From the NCBI RefSeq assembly GCF_021155775.2, contig NC_060238.1, forward strand, positions 20,440,970-20,504,969: a stretch of 64,000 nucleotides of DNA, read 5' to 3'. Each line of letters opens with the position of its first letter. Positions within the stretch are counted from its first letter, which is position 1. Shown piece after piece: positions 13,102-25,356 of the stretch. Made by a program: the position numbers and the translations under genes. The notes under the pieces are model-generated. The model searched no databases and was not told the origin of the DNA. It saw only the letters and a program-made list of their open reading frames with translations. The stretch comes from Neodiprion pinetum (Eukaryota; Arthropoda; Insecta; Hymenoptera; Diprionidae).

Positions 13102-15467
13102 CGTCAATATGTGTAATGTGATAATTGTAAGAAATTTTATTTCAATGGTTTGTCTTGAAAAAATACCTAGACAAAACCTTTGAAGTAACAGCCTTCACAC
13201 TCGACTACCACCCTTAACAAGTCACCTCCTGTGGTCGGTACCATGCATGCAAAGCGTGGAACCGAGTAATTTCCCCCCCCCCCCCCCCCCCCCTCAGGAA
13301 ATTGCGTACCCCAGAAATAGCTTGCGATTTTCGAGATAACAGACTTGTTAACCACCCTTGTAAACGAAAATCCGGAGCTTTGCCTTGGCATCTGCTGCGA
13401 CAAATCGAGGTGAAGTATAATTTTTAATCGCGTGACAAATTCCGGCCAAGTAAAATATTCACGTACATAACGTTGTTGCACACGAATACAAAATTTTTAC
13501 ACCAAATTCTCGTGTTATTTTCTCTCCCTATTTTTGTTTTTTTTTTTTTTTTTATTTCTTTCCGTGTCGTCTCACTCGAACCTTGCTGATCAACGATTAA
13601 TTGAACGGATACAAATAGTGGCGGTAAATTTCATCGTAAGCTCAAGCTTAAAGTTTAGTTCAACTGTTCAGACCTTTGTTTTTATCTGCGAATTTTTTTA
13701 ATTTTTTTTTTTTTTCTGTTGCGCAAATCTTCCTTTCGTCTTGGTTATTACACATACAGCTTAGAATCGCGTTAACGCAACTGTAATAAATGTTTACGTC
13801 TTTAACTCGCCCAAATTGGAAAGAAATTATATCTTATTTTTTTACCGCATGTTGTTATTACCGTTATTTTATCATCTCCGGTAAATTTTTTGCCAGAGGT
13901 TATTGAGTTAATTAATTTTATAACATCCGAGGCTGAAATTATTTTTAAATACAATATCAATGTTTACTCGTCGCGTGGAAGAATCGATTCATTTTCTCTA
14001 GCGGCAAATAAAGTTTCTAAAGTTTTTTTTCTTGCTTAGCTCTTTGCACGAATTGGTTTTACGACCCTAAAGAGCGTTGAATGATCTTAGCTAAGTGAAA
14101 AAAAAAAGAAAAAATCGCAAGGTTACGTTTCGCTCTCTCTCAAATTTTGCTAATGTACACGGTGTATATTTTTCTAACAAAAAATTAATCAAGTCTTATT
14201 CAACGCTGATGCAGACAATTGTCGAAATTGAATTTACTGCATAATTTTTATGGATCATAAATGTTCTTTTAAAAATTCATAATTTACAGCTGTAGCGTGA
14301 TTTGATTTAAAGTTATTGCAATTTTATATAAAAAAATTCTGTACTCCAGAAATGTAAGCAAGCGGATTTTTTTTTTTGTTTTCAATCATTAAACAACGAA
14401 CGACGGTTAATATACATTTTGATCGTATAAATCATCACAAAGTAATCGAACAAAGATGTTAATCAACTGTCGAATTAAACAATACGCGAGTAGAGCTTTG
14501 TGGTTGTAAAAAAATAGATCGTAAAAAAATTGAAAATATTTCAATTTGTCTACGTGTTTTCATTTTCAATGCGCAACGCGAGAAGATGCAATTATAAACT
14601 CGGTGGACAATAATTGTTACGTATACAGCAATTATCAACTTTTCCCTTTGTACCTATGATAATAATACAGGAACTCGACCTGCAGTCTTTGTCTTTGCGA
14701 TGCGAGCTTTCACAGTGACAATTTATGGTTACGCAATTTGAGCGGTAAATTCTGCGTATAAACAAGTTTTCAGTAATTTTAGAACGATAATAACAAAGAA
14801 CAAAATATTTATATGGAGAAAACTTTACTCGAATGAAAAAATTCACTCGCCCGTAGAAATATCAGCGATAACGATGTTTGTAGTTGAAAAGTTTTCACAC
14901 GTTGTGTTACAAACCAAATTCAATCTTGTGAAACTTGAGCATTTTCCGTATAGCACGATATTTCGCACATTTATTAGTTCCCTGGAAACAAAGTTTTGCT
15001 ACTATTGAAATCAAAACATTCAGATTCTTTTTTTTTTTTTTTTTTAAATAACAGAAATTTTATGATGGTTTGAATCGATAAATCGTAATTTACGCCGATT
15101 TTAATTTGAGTTAATGAAAGTATTAATGATCGTATAAAATTTTTTTCCTGTCACATCAAAGATGAAATTTTACGAAGACAATTTAAAAAAGAAAATGGTC
15201 CGTTTTTTTTTTTTTTTTTTTTTTGAGTTCACAACAATTCGTTTTCAATTCAAGGGAAATCATACAGATTTTCACAAATTTGCTAAAAATATCGTATCGG
15301 TAATTGGAAAATATGTATAATTGTTGTAATACATGAATATATCTGTAGACTCCAAGAAACGTTCGTTCAAATTCAATAAAATTTCTCAAAATCCAGAAAA
15401 CTTTAGGCTGCTGCACTGTTGAGTCTCGAGTTTTTTTTTTTTGTTCGTTAAGAAAAACAAAAATTTC
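13102..15467. other. Gene-free stretch with homopolymers
   Basis: No gene is recognised. A run of 21 C at 13273-13293 is unusual in this AT-rich sequence. A run of 22 T lies at 15203-15224 and another T run near 15029-15045. Confidence 0.5.
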
Positions 15468-15515
15468 GAGGGTCAGACTTTGGTCGGGTTCGCATGGAAT
15501 TCCCCATATATACAT
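15468..15515. repeat. Single arm of the 10893-11286 element family
   Basis: The stretch carries GAGGGTCAGACTTTGG, then GGTTCGCATGGAATTCCCCATATATA. It matches the order and orientation of the right arm of the element at 10893-11286, with substitutions. No partner arm was found close by. Confidence 0.45.
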
Positions 15516-15602
15516 CGCAGTCAACAAATTGTACCGAACTGGATACGGTGAAACCGTTTTTGTGGGCACATCTGCGGATTTCGACTCTCACACAGCGTTT
15601 GC

Positions 15603-15953
15603 ATGACCTTTTGCCTCGAGGCGTGGCTTCCGGGGGTTGGGAATATACGTATTTTGGTCGACGAGGGTAACATCCGAAGTCGTATTTCATCCTTGGAAAT
15701 AAGATCACCGAAGGACACGCAATTCGTTTTCAGGGGATTTTTCTCCACTGGGATTTTTTTCCCAACGCTTGCGTATAAGAAGTGGGAAGAAGTATCAGTC
15801 TTGAATCGTGGAAGGGCTGAAAGAGACGCGTTGCTGTACGAAGAACCGAGTTTGAATGAGCTTTATGAGCTTTTAAGTAATTACGCCAAATGGACACGGA
15901 GCGAGACGTTTGCTTGGGGGGGGGGTAAAAGCTCGGGTTTTTATCCTTGCTAA
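15603..15953 (+). other. Unidentified ATG-started open frame, 116 codons
   Basis: An ATG-initiated frame of 116 codons lies in a locally GC-richer patch. The peptide has mixed composition and no recognisable domain, signal peptide or repeat. A frame on the opposite strand overlaps it, and no splice-consistent neighbours or regulatory signals were evident. It could be an exon of an unknown gene, but chance is at least as likely. Confidence 0.12.
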
Positions 15954-16591
15954 ATGCTTGCTCCCCGTATAATCTTTCGGCTTTCGAGCTAAAGTCAAGA
16001 CGAGGCTTTATTGTTCAATTCACTGGGTTTCTCTGTTTGAACACGTGTTTCTGCAGCTGAGGAATAAAATGACAAAAAAAAAAAAAAAAACAATAAAAAA
16101 TTGTTCCAATTGCCCAAGTGATGTGATGTGAGATATTTTTTTTTGTTGATCTCACTCGACGTACGTGGAATAGAACGTTATTGAAAGCCTGAGTTGCGAC
16201 TAGCCCTTAACTACTAAACCCTAAGCTCCTTCCGAAGCTTGAGGAAAGAAAGGGCTAATGGTAAAAGTTGATTGAATAGGTTATAATTAATGAACTTTAT
16301 ATGTGAGCCTTTACACAGATAGAAAATAACGTTGTAATAATCGTATTATATTACTGAAAAAATGATGCGTCCAATCTTGTCAAATCGTTATCAACTGTTG
16401 ATAACAAAAGCTACTACTTGTCATTTCTTCGTAAGTTAAATTCATTAGGTTTTTACGGTTGAAGTTGCAACCCGTATCAATTGATATTAATGACGAGTCG
16501 TAAACGCAGTTGATATTTCCTTTCAAACCATTTGGAAAACCTCGACTGGTGCAAATGAACTGTATTCATGATTAAACCTTGTCACAATTAC
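15954..16591. other. Gene-free stretch before the UGT array
   Basis: It has no coding region and includes a 17-A run at about 16074-16090. From about 16340 to 16560 it resembles the intron-3 sequence of UGT-E (about 35360-35500), including the patch around GTTGATAACAAAAGC, so this part belongs to the decayed UGT psi1. Exons 4 and 5 of psi1 are not present here. Confidence 0.5.
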
Positions 16592-17395
16592 CTAAAATAG
16601 ACTAATGTGGGGTCCGTTTCAAGATCATCACCTTTTTCCAGTCGGCTGGAAAAAATATCATCTTCGAATGTCGAAATAACGATGTAGGGTAGTTTTGAAA
16701 ACGTTGCTAGAAATTCTCTTCGTGTTTCGTTGTTCAACGTGACACATTTGACATTTGATCCAAGGCACATGGATATGAAACCTTGGGTCGCTTCGTACAA
16801 AATTTTCTGAAGGTTCTCTACACCAAATAACAGAATTAGGTTTCAGCAGGATTGCATTTTATTTATTAATATTTTGGTATAGGAATTATAGAATAACATG
16901 TAAAAAATATTCTTGACATTTCGTTTATCACAAAGGGGTGTGAAATTATCGTTGAACCTTTGCACGATTAGTATCAAAATTCGAAACATCAGCTTCACAA
17001 TAAGTGCCGAAGTAATTATTAGATATTCTGTACATGCGATGATTCGTCGACATTAAGCTGGTCCGTATTTTCAATGATTGCCACCAAACTGTGAGAATGA
17101 AATTGCAGATGAAAATAGATTAGATTACGATAAAAATTACATGACTATAACCGGAACGTCGAAACGTTTGGTCAGAGGTAACAAACCCGGTCAGGAAATC
17201 ATCTCAATTATCATAAAGTCAAACTTTTCTCCGCTATTCGATGCAAATAGTGTCTTTAGTTCTGAATTGCTGAGGAGAGGTTCGGTCATCGACATTAACC
17301 TTGGCATTATGCTCCGGATCAATCGAAGCGTTTGTTTCACCTCATTCTGTTCTGCTATCCAATTCACATCTCTACTCACTTCCTCCGTCCGAAAT
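16592..17395 (-). pseudogene. UGT relic psi1 (exon 3 and part of exon 1)
   Basis: Exon 3 remains at 16592-16815 but is 224 instead of 223 nt. The frame is lost after the FEDDI motif, so the conserved WAPQQ motif is destroyed. Sequence matching intron 1 follows directly, so exon 2 is deleted. Part of exon 1 is readable up to about 17395 (DVNWIA, ERVL-like EPLL, NSGEKFDF, IIEM). The donor position reads GTCATG instead of GTAAG, and the N-terminal half of exon 1 with the signal peptide is missing. Exons 4 and 5 are absent. The flank up to UGT-A matches the flank upstream of UGT-E, so this was a UGT-E-type copy. Confidence 0.85.
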
Positions 17396-17792
17396 CGAAA
17401 CATTCGCGCTATTCGGCGAGAATGTTGTTTTCAATATTGTGAAAATATTTGCACAAGAATAATTCGGCATCGTGCTTGTGAAACGTTATTATTGTTAGCG
17501 AGGCATCAGGTCTACGTGATATTTTATTAACTGTAAAAATAAAACAGTAAACACAACAATTCCCAAAAATACAAAGTCTTGAGTTACAGAAGAGGTCAAA
17601 TAAACTGTGCTATTTGCATAAAGGTGATGTGGAATGTGAGCTGATATTTCGAATATCATTTATTTGATAGACATGTGATTCCTATTGGGCCCTTTAACGG
17701 GTTTGATTTATTTCGTGATGATTTGTACATACGTCCATTTCATAAAAATGTTTTTCGTAAAATACCAACTGCAATAAAATCTCCAGCACAAA
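17396..17792. repeat. Copy 1 of a triplicated intergenic cassette
   Basis: This non-coding segment between psi1 and UGT-A is homologous over its length to 26080-26555 and 37010-37528. Shared blocks include ATCAGGTCTACGTGATATTT, GAAACGTTATTATT-like patches, GGTCAAATAAACTGTG and GCTGATATTTC. A TTTATT (minus-strand AATAAA) at 17660-17665, about 130 bp beyond the UGT-A stop, may be its polyadenylation signal. Confidence 0.75.
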
Positions 17793-20350
17793 CTAACATA
17801 ATTTTTCTTTCTTGCCAACTGACAGCTGATCACAGTTTAGCAAACGAACAGTGTAAACCAATACCTTGTACAGTACAACTAGTGCTATGATCAAAGCTGT
17901 CCAAATCGTGGTAGAAATAATGAAAACCAAGTCCATGTCCTGACGCTGATACCAGGGATCGTCGGCTGTCGTCGAATGGAGATGAGGAGCACCTTTGTGA
18001 CGTATCACGTGTTCCGTCCACCAAACCGCGTTCTCCAACGAATCGTACGGCTTGTCTTTCATCAAGTCCCGCAGTTCGAGCATCCGTTTCTTGTAGCTGG
18101 AAGAGATCAAGGTCATTGATATCCGTACAACTGGCACTGCAGTCACGTGACGAATTGTGATGACTACGAAAAGTGTTTTGCCCACCTGCTATCGACCACA
18201 ATTGACTGAATCGCTCTCACCAGGTCCACCCTGTTAACACTGAGAATTTCTAACTTCTTTCCAACACCAAGGGAAGCCAGTTTGTTCACGTGTGTGTCCT
18301 GATCGCTGTAAACAGGTAAACCGATCACAGGAACAGCGTGAGAAATCGCCTCCTCTGTGCTCTGAAGTCCTCCTTGGTATATGAATACTTTCAGATTCGG
18401 ATGCGCTAAATGGACATCAGTTTTGGTATTGAATACATGTTTCGATCGTCATTAATTTACGATTACCTCGTTTCTGAGATTAGACTTGAACCGTTTCGTC
18501 CATTAATGTTGTGATTTAATGATTGTTGTACAAAACGAAGAGGCGGAAGTTTTCCGAAAGGACACGGATGTGAAAAATGGTTGGTTCAGTGTTGAATAAC
18601 AATTCAGTCAAGGTAGTTACAAAAAGAAAAAAAAAAAAACGAAACCATTGAAGCAAGTTGTACTTTGTTCAAAGCAATTAATTTTCCACAAAACTTAGTT
18701 ATAAAATACCCTTCTTTCAGTTAACGGGGTCACCTTTTTTGTGGGTTGACTCAGACTTTAACCACAACCAGCCAGAACTCGAATTTCTTCATTTCCCTTA
18801 TTTCTTCAGTTCAATATTTTGGTTTTTGAAGAAAGTATTTGCAATTTGACTGACACGTTAAACAACACAAACACGAGCGATGTTTAGTGATTTGTTGATC
18901 TTGGTCACGCCAGTCAGGATCTTAAACTTCTACGGATGAGTAAAATCGGTAACGGGTTTCAGGCTTGGATACCTAGAATGGACTGTTGTGGGGCCCATTT
19001 CATGATTATCACGTTGTCCGGCCGGCCAGGAAGAACATCATCTTCGAATTTCCAAATAACGGTGTAGGGTAGCGACGAAAATGCGGCTATAAATTCTTCC
19101 CGCATTTCGTTACTCAACATGACGCTCTTGACGTTCGTTCCGAGGCTCATGTATATGAAGCCTTGCGTCGCGTCATCCAAAGTCTTCTGAAGGTTCTGCG
19201 CTCAAAAACCGTGTAAGGTTATGATCTGATTGCGTTAGATTTATTGATATCTCATTGAAATCATTAAAACAGTTCAAATATTTTCGAAACGATACCTGTG
19301 ACAGTGGCTTGACTTTATCTGAGATGTGAAATCCACCGATGTCTATTATTTTAGGAATATTCGGTCTAACAAACGAAATTGGTGCTTGCTGATTGACGAA
19401 AATCAAACTAACGTTCTTTTCGATATCGGCAACGTCAGGAACGTCGCTTCCAAAACATTCCCTCGCTATATACTGTTGTCTCGACAAATAATCCGTCCTG
19501 TAATAGTGTAAAAATCTCCAACTGTCCACGAAGTTCTGTAGCCTTTCCCAAAGTGAAGATTTTCCAAGGACTTTTATTTTGGCGTCCCAATGCGCGGGAT
19601 GAGAAGTTATTATGGGATTGCCAACTGCATATTGTAAATGAATCGGCAAACCGAAAGATGCTACACCTTTACAACAAATGACAGACAGTATCATAATAGG
19701 ATCTACCACAAGACCTCGAGAATCGTTGTTGAATCGTTCCAAATACAGCAGTTGCGATCTATTTCCGAAGTCTTGAAGTGAGTTCTACAATTGTTGCCGT
19801 AGTATTTACTAGAATTGCTGTATCTGTGACGATTCTAAGATAAGCAGCTGAACAAATGTAATGAAAATTACTTACCCACAACTGGAACGTCAAGTCGTTT
19901 GGCGAGAGGTAAAATAGCGGGCCAATACAGCATCTCGATTATCAGCAAGTCAAACTTTTCGCCACTGTTAGGTGAACAAAACTTTTTCACTTCCGGAATA
20001 CTGAGAACGCGTTCGGTCATCGAAATGAACCTTGACATTACGCCTTGGAGCAATTCAAGCCATGACCCCTTTTTTCTAATCGCTATCCAATCTATATCCT
20101 CATTAAAACCGTCGTAGAGAAAATGTATGTCTATCTCCGTGTAGTTCTTCAGGTCTGGATCGTCGATCGGGTCCGTAGTGATAACGACGAGTTCATGACC
20201 TCGCTCTCTCAGCGCCAGAGTCAGTCCACGATATACGATTTGATGACTGATAGAAGGAAACGGAAATATTCCAAGTATTCTAGATGCAAATACGTGGTGA
20301 AAATCACTCGTGGATAGAATCAATACAGCCGATACCAAGATACGCGACAT
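17793..20350 (-). CDS. UGT: UGT-A, UDP-glycosyltransferase, 530 aa
   Basis: Exons in transcript order are 20350-19876, 19666-19296, 19195-18973, 18405-18186 and 18096-17793, all with GT-AG borders and phases 1, 0, 1, 2. The enzyme should transfer a sugar from a UDP-sugar to small lipophilic acceptors in the ER. Residues 1-22 form a signal peptide ending VFA. His36 (SISHQ) is at the position of the family's catalytic base, and N69-Y-T is a glycosylation sequon. The UGT signature runs from W349 (WAPQQ) through YQGGLQS to SDQ. A single membrane helix lies at about 486-512, followed by a short tail ending KEKLC, a dilysine ER-retrieval motif. The start is the ATG at 20350; the longer frame upstream begins with GTG. 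Length is typical of insect UGTs. The substrate is unknown. Confidence 0.95.
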
Positions 20351-20384
20351 TTTCTTCACTTAAAATAACAACGGCTAAGCGTGT

Positions 20385-20425
20385 AGACTGGCGTTACGAA
20401 GTACGGAGACAACTATTATTATATC
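20385..20425 (-). promoter_or_regulatory. Candidate core promoter of UGT-A
   Basis: On the minus strand TATAATAATAG (TATA-like, 20413-20423) lies about 30 bp upstream of a CCAGTC initiator-like site near 20386-20391. That places a start about 38 bp before the ATG. Spacing and motif resemble those before UGT-B, D and I. Inferred by eye from paralog comparison. Confidence 0.35.
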
Positions 20426-20637
20426 ATGGTATCCAACAACACGACATCGGGTGACTTGCGCGAGATTGTGGTGTGGGTAAAACGAGTGACGACTATTTGT
20501 GTGTTTACTGAGTAGATTAAACGATGCATGTCTGCGGCTTGTCAGCCAACTCAAGATTGATTGTGAATCAAAACATAAATACCGGGTACTTTACCCAGTT
20601 GGTTCGGTGCTCCGTGGATCCCAGAGTTAGATACACA

Positions 20638-20770
20638 GGGAATCTCTGGTGAAAGAACCAACTCCGAGTCAATACATGCGCAAATTTTCAATAACAACAT
20701 TTGTTGCTGCTGTTTTTGAAATTGTGCATGCGCACTGCGTGGCTCGGAGTTGGCTCCATGGAGATTGCAT
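20638..20770. repeat. Near-perfect hairpin (inverted repeat)
   Basis: The left arm (20638-20697) carries GGAATCTCTGG, ACCAACTCCGAG, CATGCGCAAATTTTCAATAAC. The right arm (about 20704-20770) is the reverse complement with few changes: GAAATTGTGCATGCGC, CTCGGAGTTGGCTCC, GGAGATTGC. The loop is only a few bases. This is a palindromic MITE-like or hairpin-forming sequence about 290-420 bp upstream of the UGT-A start. Confidence 0.7.
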
Positions 20771-21030
20771 AAGGAGACCGAATTCTATGTGAACAAATAA
20801 CTGTCTGAAGGCAGTGGACAGTGGAAGAGGCGTGAAGTGGCAGTGAAAATTTTCTACGAATCACATTGCAAGATCATCGATTAGTCGATTTTGGACATTC
20901 CTGCAACCAATGACACTTCGGTTCAAAAGGAACACTGGTGGCGCTAGTGGTACTAAAAGTTAACCTCATGTGTACGATTACTGTGACAAGTTTTTTTCAA
21001 TTCACCCATTTGAGTTCAGTCTCCTTATGT
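20768..21030. repeat. Short element with about 30-bp inverted ends
   Basis: GCATAAGGAGACCGAATTC at the left and the imperfect complement GAGTTCAGTCTCCTTATG at the right (about 21012-21030) face each other 260 bp apart. A similar patch around CATTTGAGTTCCGTCTC occurs near 54655-54672 in intergenic DNA between UGT-I exon 4 and exon 3, suggesting a dispersed family. Confidence 0.4.
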
Positions 21031-22289
21031 AGTCTTCATGCGCCTATCCTTTATTATCGATACACAATCATTTGCACTTACATTTGCCTCACAAGAGCCT
21101 ATGAGACAATGTGAGACAGCATTCGTATGGTATTACGTTATCTAATCCAATGGTCGAAAATACTAAGTTCGAGTCTAGATAACACTTGCAGAAGAAACGT
21201 TATTTAGTCCAGTTACCGGGGCCGTATAGGTCTACTTTACAAAGATTGCGGACATAACGAATCTTGATCAAAATGGTTCATTTGGGGCTGTAAACGAGAG
21301 TCTATTTGAAGTCCTAAAAATTTTACGCCGCGCCGTTTCGAAATTCCAGTTTTCGCGCGATAAGTGTAGAACGGTGATTGAAAAGACGAATTTGTTTAAA
21401 ATTTCGTAAGCTTCCTAACTGACACACGTATCTTTTTCTCCAGCAAACAATAACAATTTACCGTAAAATAATGAACATCTTTTTCAGCTCATTCGTGTTT
21501 CACTTCTACAAATTCGTCGCGAGGGTGACGACAGATTTATACCATACCGTTTCTTAATGCGCTCGTTAATGCACATTATTTCGCTGATAACTATCGATCT
21601 CGCCTCTCTATGCCACAATTCGGCATATCAGTGTGAAAGACACTACTAATAAAGTATAACTGGAGGTTGCGGATAAATGGTGTTACCGAAAAGAGTGACC
21701 TGAATCTGGATATTGATGAAGATGAGCCAAAGACTTATAAAATAGAGGAGAGCAAACGGTTTATTAAGTGTTGTCGCAAGTGCGTAGCGACGGGTAAGAC
21801 TAGAGTCGAAGCATCCAGTAGTCTTGAATTGTCTCCTTATTTTTGTAGGCTGGATGAACTCACTTCCGATGACTTTTGCAACGTATACAATATGCCGCAG
21901 AATGGAAATCAATACCGCATTCTCCTGTAATGCCATTATCTCTTGATTTTCCACATTCGATTAATGAAAACTTCTCCGCAATATTGTAAATATCATTTTA
22001 CAAATGTATTTGTTCAGCGTAAGCCGCATGATCGTGATGTCACATGTTAAACTCATTTGTACAGGATGTGATGGCCATAACGAGTTATTAACAAGTAAAA
22101 ACAATTTAGTATTGACGTTTCTTGAACTCCGGAATATACCGAATCTATTAGCAAGCATGAAATTTGAAAGAAAAATGAGAACCTATTCGTAATAAGAATA
22201 ACATCTCGGACGATTTTAGTAGATATAGACGGAACACAAACCCATGGTACAAATTTCCACCGGTGTGTTCAGTGTGGCTCATCAAACTT

Positions 22290-24846
22290 TTAACATACCT
22301 TTTCCTTTTTGCTGACGAGCAGCTTATACTTTAGTACGTGAATACTGTAAAGTAATAACTTATATAGTACAACTAGTGATATGGTCAAAGCTGTCAAAAT
22401 CGCAGCAGAAATTAAAAAAATCAAGTCCATATCTTGCCGCTGGTACCAGGGATCGTCGGCTGTCGTCGAATGGAGATGAGGAGCACCTTTGTGACGTATC
22501 ACGTGTTCCGTCCACCAAACCGCGTTTTCCAACGAATCGTACGGCTTGTCTTCCATCAAATCCCGCAATTTCAACATTCGCTGCTTGTAGCTGAAAACGA
22601 TTGACGGGATTAAAATCCGTACGACTACTTCCGCAGTTGAATGACAAATTTTACCGACTATGAAACACGTTGTGCTCACCTGCCGTCGAGCACAACGGAT
22701 TGAATCGCTTCTAGTAAACCCGTCCTGTTCACAGTGAGGATTTCTAACTTTGTTCCAACGCCAAGGGACACCATTTTATTGACATGTGTATCCTGATCGG
22801 CAAATACTGGCAACCCGATCACAGGAACAACGTGAGAAATCGCCTCTTCTGTACTCTGAAGTCCTCCTTGGTATATGAAAGCTTTGATATTGGGATGCGC
22901 TGAACAAACAAAGTAGTCTAAGATATTGAATGAATCTTTGTTTCTTTTTCAATATCGTCAAGTCGTTAAAAAATCAGACTAAATTAAAGTTATTTCACTT
23001 CAGTGATATTCGTAAATTGTATATTGTTGTATGGAAGTTGAGAAATTACAATATTTCAAGAGGAAGAATAAATTGCTTGTGGTTCGGCACCATATCGATT
23101 ATGTGATTGGGAAAAACTAAACTCCTGAAAGCAAAGTCTACTTCGTTGGAAATAATTAATTGTCAAAAAAAAATCAGTATCAAAATAGCATCCGTACAGA
23201 CAGTATCGATATTATATCAAAGGATTTCATAAAATAACCTCGTAAACACCGTTTCATGTCGCTGAAAGATGATTATTGTCAAATCATTATCTATTGTTGA
23301 TAATCAAAGCTAGAATCTTTGTCTCCAAACCTAATTTCTTCCATCCATTCAATGTATTAGTTTTAAAGGTAATTATAATTCTGACCAGGATAAAACGCTA
23401 AAAGGAGTAAAAACCTGCAATGAATTTCAAATCAAGTTATGACAACGTATTTCGAGTGGGGTTAAGTCATTCACAAGCCTGTTAGAAGCCTATACCTCTA
23501 TAATCGGAACGAACTACCAATGAGATCCAGTCATCCTTACCTAAGATGGATTGCTGCGGAGCCCACTTCATGATTATTACGTTATCTGGCTGGCCGATGA
23601 GGATATCATCTTCGAATTTCCAAATGACGGTGTAGGGTAGTTTCGAAAAGGCTGCCAGAAATTCTCCCCGAGTTTCATCACTCAACATGACGCTCCTGAC
23701 GTTCGTGCCAAGGCTCATGTATATGAAGCCTTGCGTCGCTTCATCCAATATTCTCTGAAGGTGCTACGCCGAAAAAATAGAATAAAGTCCCACTTGTCAA
23801 TATCCTATTGGAATTATAGACCGGTTGAAATATCTTTGCAACGATACCTTCGACAGCGGCTCAATCTGCTTTGAGACGTGAAATCCACCGATGTCTATGA
23901 TCTTGGGTATATTTGGTTTCACAAACGAAATCGGTGCTTGCTGATTGACGAAAACCAAACTAACGTTATTTTCGATGTCTGCAACATCAGGGATGCCGCG
24001 TCCGAAATATTTCTCCGCGATCGCCTGCTGCCTTGGCAAATAATCGGTTCTGTAAAAGTGCACGAATCTCCACGCGTGCACAAAGTTCTGCAGCCTTTGC
24101 CAAAACGACAATCTCCCGAGCTCTTTTATCTCGGCATCCCAATGAGCTGGATGAGATGGCATGATAGGATTGCCGATGCCATACTGCATTTGAAGAGGCA
24201 AACCTAAAGATGTCATGCCTGCAAAATATAATACAGACGGTTTTATTGTCGAATAGATTAACCAGAAATCGTAGACAAGTATCGTTGAACCTTTTCGGGA
24301 ACATCGATTACGGCGAATATCGGTAATTAGGACACGTTAAATTCAGTCAAATCGTAATAAAAATTACTTGCCTATGATCGGAACATCAAATTGTTTGGCG
24401 AGAGGTAGAAAGGCAGGCCAATACAGCATCTCAATTAATAACAAGTCAAACTTCTCCCCACTGTTGGTTGAAAACAACTTTTTCACTTCTGGGAGACTGA
24501 AAATTCTTTCAGTTATCAGTACTAACCGCGGAACCAAGTTATAGATCAATTCAAACCATGTCTCTTTTTTTCGACTTGCTATCCAATCGACTTCTCCATT
24601 GAAGTACTCGTATAAAAAGTTCACATCTATCTCCGTGTAGTTCTGTAGGGTTGGATCGTTGAGTGGGTCTGTCGTTATAACAACAAGCTCGTGTCCGCGT
24701 TCTCTCAAAGCCATGGTCAGCCCTCGGAATACGACTTGATGGCTGAATGACGGCGTCGGAAATATTCCCAGTATTCTCGATGCATATCCCTGATGCAAAA
24801 CACATGCGACTAGGATCAGTGCAGCGGATACAAAACAACGTGACAT
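22290..24846 (-). CDS. UGT: UGT-B, UDP-glycosyltransferase, 529 aa
   Basis: Exons are 24846-24372, 24218-23848, 23763-23541, 22899-22680 and 22590-22290. Intron 1 has a GC donor (G|GCAAGT) with a normal AG acceptor; the other introns are GT-AG. The protein has a signal peptide ending GYA, His36 in FSHQ, an NYT sequon, WAPQQSIL, YQGGLQS, FADQ, one C-terminal membrane helix and the tail KEKVC (KxKxx ER-retrieval motif). From exon 3 through intron 1 it is almost identical to UGT-D, as are exon 4, intron 4 and the start of exon 5. Exon 1 and intron 3 differ, indicating gene conversion or a mosaic duplication. The ATG at 24846 is chosen; the longer frame starts at TTG. Expected role is sugar conjugation of small lipophiles in the ER. 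Confidence 0.95.
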
Positions 24847-24879
24847 TTTCGTCAATTAGAATTACTCACAGCCCAGTTC

Positions 24880-24922
24880 ACTGAGTAACGTTTCGAAGTC
24901 CGGAGCTCACTGTTTAATTGGG
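24880..24922 (-). promoter_or_regulatory. Candidate core promoter of UGT-B
   Basis: A minus-strand TCAGT, the arthropod initiator consensus, is at 24884-24880, 34 bp before the ATG. An AT-rich AATTAAACAG lies about 30 bp further upstream. The CAGTGAAC context is shared with UGT-D and UGT-E. Confidence 0.4.
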
Positions 24923-24962
24923 TCGGATAAACGACATCGAATCAAGTACACTTCCCACCGCG

Positions 24963-25000
24963 AGCTTATAAGGAAGCATGAGACGGCATTTTCATCATTT
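24963..25000 (-). promoter_or_regulatory. Conserved upstream box of UGT-B
   Basis: The minus-strand block around ATGCCGTCTCATGC begins 130 bp upstream of the ATG. The same block is found 134 bp upstream of UGT-C and 133 bp upstream of UGT-D. It may be a binding site or simply retained duplicated flank. Confidence 0.35.
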
Positions 25001-25356
25001 TATCTGTCGGAGTCTCATTAACATATATTTTATACATGGTTGTGCACGTGCCTTGAGATGTTTGAGTATATTTTTTCTTCAGTTATTTATCAGGCTGATC
25101 TTCATGCTTTTTTTGCAGAGATGGCTAGAAGTTCGTAATGAACATGACGCTGTGTAAAAATCAGCGTGATTACGTAAAACTAATTGTAAGTCGATCGCAT
25201 GATTTCATTTTGTTTAATGAACAGTCTCAGAACTTTGTCGAGGGTATTTGCTTGCTTGGTATGGAGTATGGATGACTGCGCACAAGAACTCGTTATTCAG
25301 TTTTTGGTGATAGTGAAAGATCATTATCCATACGTTTGTGATAGCCATTTCTTTAT

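Larger units (their letters stand above)
20426..22289. other. Intergenic region between UGT-A and UGT-B
   Basis: No UGT exon is seen here. It contains the hairpin element at 20638-20770 and an adjoining short inverted-repeat element to about 21030. A frame at about 21667-21930 (+) has coding-like composition but starts without an ATG, so it is not called as a gene. The rest has no recognisable content. Confidence 0.45.

Noticed and set aside
20348..20359. Longer N-termini for UGT-A, B, D and F
   Set aside because: In A, B and D the extra codons start with GTG or TTG. In F the frame runs on upstream, but the paralog-aligned ATG directly precedes the signal peptide in every gene.
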